Assembly: GCA_964372165.1 (NCBI GenBank)
Contig: CAYJPT010000030.1
Coordinates: 1-20,268 of the forward strand
Direction of reading: 5' to 3'
DNA length: 20,268 nucleotides
Source: CAYJAD01 sp964372165
GTDB lineage: Bacteria > Desulfobacterota > Desulfovibrionia > Desulfovibrionales > Desulfovibrionaceae
In this document: one piece after another, positions 8,273 to 14,412 of the stretch
Layout of the letters: each line of letters starts with the position of its first letter
Position numbering within the stretch: the stretch's first letter is position 1
Notes under the pieces: model-generated
What the model saw: only the letters and a program-made list of their open reading frames with translations
What the model was told of the DNA's origin: nothing
Database searches by the model: none
Position numbers and translations under genes: made by a program

Positions 8273-8556
8273 CCCTAAGGCCACGGCAATCTAATTTGCA
8301 AGATGGTATTTCCTCTTAATGACGCTTTTAAAAGCATGGATTGCCGCGTCGCATCGCTATTAGCACGATTTTTAACAAAATCCCCGAAGCGATGCTCCTC
8401 GCAATGACTTTTGCCTAATCGGTAGTCATTGCGAAGAAAAACGCTTCTGGAGTTTCACTAAGCTGCGAAATTGATAGCGTTTTTCTGTGGCAATCCATCT
8501 ACAGAATTTATACCAGAGGACAGAATTCCCCAAATTAGATTGCCGTGGCCCTAAGG
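8273..8556. repeat. 8-bp target-site duplication CCCTAAGG (8273-8280 and 8549-8556)
   Basis: Identical 8-bp direct repeats immediately flank the terminal inverted repeats of the 268-bp element. The empty-site homologue at 20226-20233 (complement) has one copy, differing at one base. This is the expected footprint of DDE transposition with an 8-bp staggered cut. Confidence 0.85.
8281..8548. mobile_element. MITE-like non-autonomous element, 268 bp
   Basis: The ends are perfect 18-bp inverted repeats: CCACGGCAATCTAATTTG at 8281-8298 and its complement at 8531-8548. The interior has no coding frame and is built of inverted repeats: ATGGATTGCC (8336-8345) with GGCAATCCAT (8489-8498), GCATCGCT (8351-8358) with AGCGATGC (8388-8395), TCGCAATGACT (8399-8409) with AGTCATTGCGA (8424-8434), and AGAAAAACGCT (8435-8445) with AGCGTTTTTCT (8476-8486). 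GCTTTTAAAAGC at 8324-8335 is a perfect palindrome. The motifs resemble the common bacterial repeats that read GGATTGCC...CGCAATGAC. No transposase is present, so mobilisation in trans by an IS with matching ends is inferred; the IS family cannot be named. Confidence 0.85.
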
Positions 8557-8600
8557 CAATGCGTGGTGTCTTTCTGAAAAACGCATGTAAATGCTTTTAC

Positions 8601-8820
8601 AAGCTTCGACTAAGTTAGAAAGTATAAAGTAAAAACGCCGGAAATTAGTGCATGAAGTACACTTTTCCGGTATTTTTATAATATTAAACTATAGTTTTTA
8701 AGCTTTGACCAAGTTACTTGGAGTAAACTCTCTTAACTTGTTTTTATGACAAATAGCGTAGTAACGTATGTATTATATAAAATATTTAAAGCTACATTAA
8801 AAGCACAATAGGCATTATGC
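8601..8820. other. Convergent intergenic spacer with short direct repeat and palindromes
   Basis: AAGCTTCGACTAAGTTA at 8601-8617 recurs as AAGCTTTGACCAAGTTA at 8700-8716 (15 of 17 bases), bracketing the terminator. CCAAGTTACTTGG at 8709-8721 is palindromic about one base. TAGGCAT-T-ATGCCTA at 8809-8823 overlaps the purM stop codon and may be a weak terminator. No coding frame was seen. Confidence 0.55.
8638..8670. terminator. Bidirectional rho-independent terminator between maf and purM
   Basis: The stem CCGGAAA (8638-8644) pairs with TTTCCGG (8664-8670), with an additional inner AGTG/CACT pairing. On the plus strand it is followed by TATTTTTATAAT. On the minus strand the stem is followed by CGTTTTTACTTT. 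It sits between the convergent maf and purM genes and can serve both. Confidence 0.8.
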
Positions 8821-9873
8821 CTAAAAGTTAATGCGTACTTGCTCTTCACTTTCTTTGGAGCGTCTCTCCATACATCCTATAACCCAAGCGTTATATTGCA
8901 TAGCTTTAATACGCGCTACAACCTCGTCAGCGTCATCTGCATTAACTACAAAAATGTAACCTATTCCACAGTTAAAAATTTGTAACATTTCTTGCCATGA
9001 AAGCTGCCCCACATCTTTAACCCAGTTAAATACCGCAGGCATACTCCAAGAACCAAAATCTATGCTTGCCTCAATTTGTGTGGGTAAAATGCGGCAGATA
9101 TTATCATAAAAGCCTCCACCTGTGATATGTACCATTCCGCTTACGTCAATATCACGTAACATATTACGAACTAGCTCTACATAAATATGTGTAGGTGTAA
9201 GTAGTACTTCTGCAACACTTAAGTTTGTTCCTGGGAAAATATCATCTCCTTTAAGGCCGCTTTGCTCAAGCAACTTACGGGCCAAGGAATAACCGTTGGA
9301 GTGTAATCCAGAGGACGAAACGCCAATAATTTTGTGCCCAATTCTAATTGACGAGCCGTCAATAATTTTAGAATTATCCACAATGCCAACACAAAAGCCA
9401 GCCAAGTCATATTCGCCATCGGCGTACATGCTAGGCATTTCAGCAGTTTCTCCACCTAATAATGCACATTTTGCTTGAGCACATCCTTCGGCAACGCCAC
9501 TAATTACCGCTTGCGCCTTTTCAATGTCAAGCCGTCCTGTTGCAAAATAATCTAGAAAAAATAATGGTTTAGCACCCTGCACTAATATGTCATTTACACT
9601 CATGGCAACAAGATCTATGCCAACAGTGTCGTGTTTATCAAATTGGAAAGCTAATTTTAATTTAGTACCCACGCCATCAGTTGATGATACAAGCACAGGG
9701 TCTTCAATTCCTGCCAAGTCAGGTCTAAATAGACCTCCAAAACCACCAATTTCTGACATAACTCCAAGAGTCTGTGTTTTAGCTACAGCCTGTTTGATGC
9801 GTGAAACAAGCTCATTACCCGCATCAATATTAACTCCAGCTTCAGTATAGGCTTTAGCGCGCCCTGATGACAT
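8821..9873 (-). CDS. purM: Phosphoribosylformylglycinamidine cyclo-ligase (AIR synthetase)
   Basis: This 350-residue PurM catalyses ATP-dependent closure of FGAM to 5-aminoimidazole ribonucleotide, the fifth step of purine synthesis. Family motifs are present: DGVGTKL (66-72), MSVNDIL (91-97), GGETAEMP (140-147), HSNGYSLAR, and HITGGGFYDNICRILP in the C-terminal half. Length is normal for PurM. The ATG at 9873 has AAGGAG about 8 bases upstream. The gene stands alone; no purN or other purine gene adjoins it in this window. A palindrome overlaps its TAG stop, and the stronger terminator at 8638-8670 lies farther downstream. Confidence 0.97.
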   Translation of the reverse strand: MSSGRAKAYTEAGVNIDAGNELVSRIKQAVAKTQTLGVMSEIGGFGGLFRPDLAGIEDPVLVSSTDGVGTKLKLAFQFDKHDTVGIDLVAMSVNDILVQGAKPLFFLDYFATGRLDIEKAQAVISGVAEGCAQAKCALLGGETAEMPSMYADGEYDLAGFCVGIVDNSKIIDGSSIRIGHKIIGVSSSGLHSNGYSLARKLLEQSGLKGDDIFPGTNLSVAEVLLTPTHIYVELVRNMLRDIDVSGMVHITGGGFYDNICRILPTQIEASIDFGSWSMPAVFNWVKDVGQLSWQEMLQIFNCGIGYIFVVNADDADEVVARIKAMQYNAWVIGCMERRSKESEEQVRINF

Positions 9874-10031
9874 GTGTTAGCTCCTTGTAAAATATTGCGA
9901 TAAGAAGTATATATCAGCTTCTTTAGAAAGTTCCAAGTCAATAAAGACGTGTTTTTGAGGAAACACTCATACTAATTATTGCAATATGCTGTGATTTATA
10001 TTAAATATATTTTCAAATGTTAGGAGTTTTT

Positions 10032-10517
10032 ATGCAAATACTGATATTATTATGTATTGTGTTGGCTTTTCCAACATCAGCTATAGGCGAAACCTACTAT
10101 GAAACAAGACGTGACTATTTTTATGGTACTGGAAATAGCTTTGGTGGTAGCTCAAGTACCTATATTGATCCTTTGACTGGAGATGTCATCATATCTGTAA
10201 CACCTCGTGATCCTAATATATTGTATGATTCCCCTTCCTACAACTCACAAAATCCTATATACATATACCCCCAAGTGACGCCATACTTAGGCCCTAATCC
10301 ACCTATGGGTTATAATCCATATGTGGGATATCCACCGCCGGGAGTGCATCCACCTAAGGGACATAGGCCGCCGCAACCGGGAGTGAATCCATCGCCGGGA
10401 GTGCGTCCACCTAAGGGGCATAGGCCGTCGCCGCCGGGAGTGAATCCGCCTGTAGTGAATCCGCTGCTTCCACCTGAAGTTCACCCTCCGGGGGCTTATC
10501 CACCACCACATTTTTAG
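10032..10517 (+). CDS. Secreted proline/glycine-rich repeat protein
   Basis: This 161-residue protein has a signal peptide (about 1-21, MQILILLCIVLAFPTSAIG, cleavage near GE) and so should be exported. The N-terminal part is rich in Tyr, Ser and Gly. From about residue 85 onward it is low-complexity, with imperfect units such as PPGVHPPKGHRP and PSPGVRPPKGHRP. It has no recognisable enzymatic domain. Such tails occur in cell-envelope or surface-associated proteins, which is the most that can be inferred. The ATG at 10032 is chosen for AGGAG 5 bases upstream; an in-frame ATG at 10017 lacks one. The repeat DNA is locally GC-rich compared with its neighbours. Confidence 0.65.
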   Translation: MQILILLCIVLAFPTSAIGETYYETRRDYFYGTGNSFGGSSSTYIDPLTGDVIISVTPRDPNILYDSPSYNSQNPIYIYPQVTPYLGPNPPMGYNPYVGYPPPGVHPPKGHRPPQPGVNPSPGVRPPKGHRPSPPGVNPPVVNPLLPPEVHPPGAYPPPHF

Positions 10518-10689
10518 GGTAGGTACGCACATTAAAACTGAGTGGAAATTTTAAGCCGAAATCATGCTAGTGTTTTTTAAAATAGTATTTGATTATTATT
10601 GCTCATGTTTATGCTACAGTGTTTTATGTTATATTTAGTGTTATCGAGATGATAATTGTGTAATGTTTAGTGAACTACAGTAGGTTTTT

Positions 10690-11703
10690 ATGGGAATAGA
10701 TCTTTCTCGCAATCTTAATAATGGTAGAGTAGAGTGTTTACTTTGTCACCATCGATGTAAAGTGTCCGACGGCAAAAAAGGCATTTGCGGTGTGCGCATG
10801 GCCCAAAGGGGGCGTATTCAATCCTTGGTGTCAAATGTTGTGGCTTCTGTGGGTGTTGATCCTATGGAAAAAAAACCTCTTTATCATTACTTACCGGGTA
10901 CAAAAGTTTATTCCATTGGTAGTCCCGGCTGCAATTTTGCATGTCAATTCTGTCAAAACTACCAAATATCACGTTCCCCTGCAGATAGGGGAGTGATAGA
11001 AGGTAAAAGAACCAATGCCGATGTTTTAATACGTGAAGCATTGCGTTCAAAATCACAAAGTATTGCTTTTACGTATAATGAACCTACAGTATTTTATGAA
11101 CTCATGTTTGATATTAGCAGCAAAGCGCACATTCATAATTTAGATTGTATTATGGTTTCGAATGGTTATCAAACGCTAGAATGTTTATCTACTATTTATA
11201 ATCGCATTCAGGCTGCAAATATTGATTTAAAATCCATGAGTGATAATTTTTACCGTAAGTATTGTGCTGCAACGCTCGCGCCTGTACTTGAAAATTTAAA
11301 AGTTATGTTCAAGATGGGATGGTGGTTAGAAATCACAACATTATTAATACCTGGCCTTAACGATAGTGAAGCTGAACTTCGTGACTGTGCACGCTTTATT
11401 TGTAAAGAACTTGGTCCACATGTACCTTGGCATATCAGTCGCTTTCATGGTGCATATCGTATGAGTAACTGCTCACCAACGCCCATTGCATTGTTGGAAC
11501 GCGCCCGTATGATAGGCTTTGAAGAGGGTCTATATTATGTGTATGTGGGAAATACCGGTGGTATTGAGTCTGCTTCAACTATGTGTCCTGACTGTAAAAG
11601 TGTATGCATATCACGAGAGAGTTATTTTAGCTCCAACAACCTAAAGCAAGGAGCTTGCCCCAAGTGCGGTCGAATGATTGAGGGTGTATGGAAAAAAACT
11701 TAA
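10690..11703 (+). CDS. amrS: AmmeMemoRadiSam-system radical SAM enzyme (AmrS-like)
   Basis: This 337-residue protein resembles pyruvate formate-lyase activating enzymes and matches the AmrS family. It has an N-terminal Cys-rich segment (CLLCHHRC, GICGVR, residues 16-34), the cluster motif CNFACQFC (Cys81, Cys85, Cys88), FTYNEPTVF, and a C-terminal CPDC...CPKC pair of the zinc-ribbon type. The family is named for its genomic association with AMMECR1 and MEMO proteins. Neither partner is seen in this window and the family's substrate is unsettled. The ATG at 10690 has TAGG 5 bases upstream. The end overlaps the following cobA-like gene by 16 bases, so the two are translationally linked. Confidence 0.9.
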   Translation: MGIDLSRNLNNGRVECLLCHHRCKVSDGKKGICGVRMAQRGRIQSLVSNVVASVGVDPMEKKPLYHYLPGTKVYSIGSPGCNFACQFCQNYQISRSPADRGVIEGKRTNADVLIREALRSKSQSIAFTYNEPTVFYELMFDISSKAHIHNLDCIMVSNGYQTLECLSTIYNRIQAANIDLKSMSDNFYRKYCAATLAPVLENLKVMFKMGWWLEITTLLIPGLNDSEAELRDCARFICKELGPHVPWHISRFHGAYRMSNCSPTPIALLERARMIGFEEGLYYVYVGNTGGIESASTMCPDCKSVCISRESYFSSNNLKQGACPKCGRMIEGVWKKT

Positions 11704-12203
11704 TTCTTGTTTATACAGGCAATGGCAAGGGTAAGACTTCAGCTTGCCTTGGTCAATGCTTGCGTGCTTTGGGTCAAAACTTAAATGTAGCTTTTGCTCA
11801 ATTTATGAAGCGTGATGAGCAAGCCGGTGAGCAAGTGATGCTACATAAATTATTAGGGGCTAATTTTTTTGTTGGTGGCATTGGCTTTTTTAGGCAAGAA
11901 TCAGAACGTGCTTTACACCGTGAGGCAGCACTTAATACATTGAGTTGGCTTTGCACTCACATTGTAAGTATGGATATGCTTATCCTTGACGAAAGCTTAT
12001 ACGCATTGCATGCAAAACTACTTGAAAAATCAGAGATTGAAAATCTTATGCAACTAGCTTGCACGCATAATACACATTTAGTATTTTCTGGACGCAACGC
12101 ACCATCATGGTTAATTGAGCAAGCACATTTAGTAAGTGAAATACAAGAAATAAAACATCCTTGGCAACAAGGTATAAAAGCTAGTAAAGGGATAGAATTT
12201 TAA
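11688..12203 (+). CDS. cobO: Corrinoid (cob(I)alamin) adenosyltransferase, CobA/CobO/BtuR type
   Basis: This 171-residue protein begins with a P-loop, GNGKGKTS (11-18), as in the CobA/CobO/BtuR family. It also has LILDESLYAL, the family's Walker-B-like acidic segment, and VFSGRNAP near the C-terminus, as in the usual VLTGR-AP motif. It transfers the adenosyl group of ATP to cob(I)yrinate diamide or cobalamin, making adenosyl-corrinoid. Length is typical for the short form. GAGGG lies a few bases ahead of its ATG within the end of the AmrS-like gene. The adjacency to a radical SAM enzyme and a nucleoside-transferase-like protein suggests a nucleoside or cofactor theme, but no other cobalamin genes are present. 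Confidence 0.9.
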   Translation: MEKNLILVYTGNGKGKTSACLGQCLRALGQNLNVAFAQFMKRDEQAGEQVMLHKLLGANFFVGGIGFFRQESERALHREAALNTLSWLCTHIVSMDMLILDESLYALHAKLLEKSEIENLMQLACTHNTHLVFSGRNAPSWLIEQAHLVSEIQEIKHPWQQGIKASKGIEF

Positions 12204-12712
12204 TGAAAAAACCAAATGTTTACATTGCTGCATCATTTAAACACAAGCATGCTGTACGTCTTTTGGGTCGTGAATTAAATAAATTGGGCTTTAATATTTT
12301 AGACTGGACTGAAAAAGCCACTCCACCTCCAGGGCTAAATCCTGCCCAAAGGCGTGAATGGATGGATACTGATATCGAAGGTGGTCAGGTATTTTCTTTT
12401 TGCCATAAGTCTTGCGTAAACTCAGACATACTTATTTATTTTGGTGAATCCGGTCAAGATGCAGGAGTTGAGGTCGGCATAGCTTGTGGAAGTGGTGTGC
12501 CAATCCTTGGTATTCGTGGACCACTTGAAGCACCAGGGCTTATGTTACATGGGGCAACTGATATATGGGTTGATAGCATCGAAGATGCTTTGCACCTAAT
12601 GCACTTGGTTGCAACACAGTATAGTAGTGACACAAATAATATAAATTCTGCAGATGATTTTAAGGTGCGTGTGCTTTGCTCAAAGATTAATGCTTATAAA
12701 GATGTTGATTAA
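12203..12712 (+). CDS. Nucleoside 2-deoxyribosyltransferase-like protein
   Basis: This is a 169-residue protein. The start, VYIAASFKHKHAVRLLGREL, looks like the N-terminal strand-helix of the nucleoside 2-deoxyribosyltransferase/DUF4406-like fold. DAGVEVGIACGSGVPILGI resembles the D-x-G-x-x-x-E-x-G catalytic/substrate segment of that family. The expected chemistry is N-glycosidic bond cleavage or base exchange on nucleosides or nucleotides; the actual substrate is unknown. The region after about residue 145 is low in recognisable features. Its ATG shares one base with the upstream stop (TAATG), completing a three-gene overlapping operon. Confidence 0.7.
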   Translation: MKKPNVYIAASFKHKHAVRLLGRELNKLGFNILDWTEKATPPPGLNPAQRREWMDTDIEGGQVFSFCHKSCVNSDILIYFGESGQDAGVEVGIACGSGVPILGIRGPLEAPGLMLHGATDIWVDSIEDALHLMHLVATQYSSDTNNINSADDFKVRVLCSKINAYKDVD

Positions 12713-12741
12713 GGTCACTTCAACGTATTGTCATTCAACAT

Positions 12742-12927
12742 AAGGAAATACTACTTTATCCTGCAAGCACAATAAAGCAGAAAGGCACACTGCCTTCATC
12801 CGCCCCGTGGGACGCAAAAAAAGCGTGGTTTTTTGCTCTCATTCGGCGTGCAAAGTAGGCACAGTTGCCTACTTTGTAAGGAAACGCACAATATGTTTTT
12901 TGACTTGGTGACTTAATCAGCGTTTAC
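12742..12927 (+). repeat. Six-hairpin dispersed repeat, family B, copy 2
   Basis: The repeat is collinear with 2851-3036 with a single 1-base insertion in the A-run. Stem 1 (12751-12761/12770-12780) retains most pairing and shows one compensatory A-T to C-G change relative to copy 1. AAAGTAGGCA/TGCCTACTTT is kept with a changed loop (CAGT for CAAT). The final GGAAACGC/GCGTTTCC stem is shortened here because the right end reads GCGTTTAC. It lies in the same orientation as copy 1, 29 bases after a plus-strand stop codon. Confidence 0.85.
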
Positions 12928-12977
12928 ATAAATTATTAATAATAGTTTGACTAACAAAATATTTATGTAAAAAAATT

Positions 12978-13036
12978 TCGTGCGTCGTAAAATAAACCAG
13001 AATTCACTTTTGTTTATCACGAAGAGGTATTTGGAG
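12978..13036 (+). repeat. Short structured repeat, family C, copy 2
   Basis: It aligns gaplessly with 8191-8249. Conserved blocks are AAAATAA, CCAGAATTCACTT and GGTATTTGGAG. It lies downstream of the HlyD-like gene's end and 50 bases after family B copy 2. Confidence 0.7.
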
Positions 13037-13071
13037 TGAAGCGTACCTTTTATATTGTATGAAGTAATTTT

Positions 13072-14412
13072 CTAGCGTTCACGTAGGGCTCGTTGTTGTG
13101 TTTTGATTAGTGGCTTTAATAAATAATCAAGAATAGTTTTTTTCCCCGTAATTATATCAACTTCTGCCATCATACCGGGAATAATTGGTAGTGTTTCATC
13201 TCCATGCTGAAGATGTGCGTCATTTGTACGCACTTTAACGTAATAAAAGGTATCACCTTGTTTGTTTTCTAAGGTGTCGGCGCTAATATTTTCAACAACA
13301 GCATCCATACCGCCATAAATAGAAAAATCATAAGCACTAATGCGCACTAAAGCCTTTTGGCCAGGATAAAGAAAAGCAATATCAGCAGGGCTAAAATTTG
13401 CCTCAATAATTAATGAATCGTCACGTGGTACTATTTCCATGACTGTAGCACCTGGCGCAACAACACCGCCAACGGTGTTTGCATAAATAGCTTTTATAAT
13501 ACCATTAACTGGAGAACGCATTTCTGTGCGTTCAACCTTATCGCCGCCTGCAGTTAGCAATTCACGCAAAGAAAGTAGCTGTATTTGTACTTCATTAAGT
13601 TCTTGTCTATACTCTGACTCAAGTTCAGCTTTACGTAATTTTAGGCGTTCTTCTGCATCTTTTACTGCTAATTCAAGCCTTGGTATGGAATGTTCAAAAC
13701 CTGCAAGTTCTGCTTTTAATGCTTGTAAGCGTTGTTCAATATCTAAAAATTCAACTTCCGAATAGGCGCCTGCTTTTAAAGCTGGTAAAGCTAAATTGCG
13801 CTGCTTTTCCACAATGGCATGGCTTGTCACGGCTTGGGTTTGAGCCTCTTTTTGTTCAGCTGCTTCACGCATGGCAGATTCAGCTGAAAGGGTAAATACA
13901 TCAATCTCTGCTTGATTTTTAGATCGTGCTGCCTGTAACAAATCATTTTGGCGACGTACAAGCTCAGGCACTTCTAAAACATCAGCACTATATGCTGGCT
14001 CACCACCTACAATTAATGCCTCAAGTCTAGCAATGCTTGCCTCATGCTCAAGGCTACGAACCAGTGCATCCCTATACTGGCTTCCAGCGGTTTCATTATC
14101 AATGCGTAAAACAACGGCATTTTTTTCTACTCTTTGGCCCTCACGCACAAGAATTTCTTGAACAATACCGCCTTCAAGGTTTTGAATAAGCTGCACCCTT
14201 TGTGAGGGTATAATTCTGCCCATACCTCTAGCAGTTTGATCTACTTCTGCAAAAGCTGCCCAAAATAATAAAATTAATACGGCAATGGCACTACCCCATA
14301 CTAAACGTATAGAAGCTTTGGTTGCATCTTTTTCTAATGAGTCTGGTACAAAACCCCGCATTAAAAGAGATAAATAATATATAGGCTGTTTTAATTTCAG
14401 AGTTTTCTTCAT
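13072..14412 (-). CDS. HlyD-family membrane fusion protein of a type I secretion system
   Basis: This 446-residue inner-membrane-anchored adaptor bridges the ABC exporter and the outer-membrane channel. It has an N-terminal cytoplasmic stretch (about 1-35) and one transmembrane helix (about 36-55). A barrel/lipoyl half-domain follows (NLEGGIVQEILVREGQRV, 78-95), then a long coiled-coil hairpin (about 110-310). The return lipoyl half carries SPVNGIIKAI, and the C-terminal family signature LPIIPGMMAEVDIITG lies near 410-425. The ATG at 14412 overlaps the TGA of the ABC gene (ATGA) and puts the membrane helix in the usual place; a frame extending back to 14523 would lie inside the ABC gene. It is the last gene of the secretion operon. 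Confidence 0.93.
   Translation of the reverse strand: MKKTLKLKQPIYYLSLLMRGFVPDSLEKDATKASIRLVWGSAIAVLILLFWAAFAEVDQTARGMGRIIPSQRVQLIQNLEGGIVQEILVREGQRVEKNAVVLRIDNETAGSQYRDALVRSLEHEASIARLEALIVGGEPAYSADVLEVPELVRRQNDLLQAARSKNQAEIDVFTLSAESAMREAAEQKEAQTQAVTSHAIVEKQRNLALPALKAGAYSEVEFLDIEQRLQALKAELAGFEHSIPRLELAVKDAEERLKLRKAELESEYRQELNEVQIQLLSLRELLTAGGDKVERTEMRSPVNGIIKAIYANTVGGVVAPGATVMEIVPRDDSLIIEANFSPADIAFLYPGQKALVRISAYDFSIYGGMDAVVENISADTLENKQGDTFYYVKVRTNDAHLQHGDETLPIIPGMMAEVDIITGKKTILDYLLKPLIKTQQRALRER

Larger units (their letters stand above)
8252..8600 (+). repeat. Repeat family D, copy 1, interrupted by a MITE-like insertion
   Basis: The two halves, 8252-8280 and 8549-8600, together match the complement of 20181-20252 at the right edge of the window, apart from several substitutions and one single-base indel. 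Between them lies a 268-base insertion flanked by the direct repeat CCCTAAGG. The uninterrupted copy has a single CCGTAAGG at the same point. The left half holds the small stem TATGC-CAAA-GCATA. Confidence 0.85.
12713..13071. other. Repeat-filled intergenic region between convergent genes
   Basis: This space between the plus-strand 12203-12712 gene and the minus-strand HlyD gene holds family B copy 2 (12742-12927) and family C copy 2 (12978-13036). There is no clear terminator with a T-run and no coding frame; 12928-12977 is AT-rich with nothing recognised. Confidence 0.6.

Noticed and set aside
8281..8548. CRISPR-like or tandem repeat structure inside the element
   Set aside because: The internal repeats are inverted, not direct and evenly spaced, and there are no spacers.
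10287..10532. Minus-strand Arg/Trp-rich frame
   Set aside because: It is the complement of the proline-rich repeats of the exported protein.
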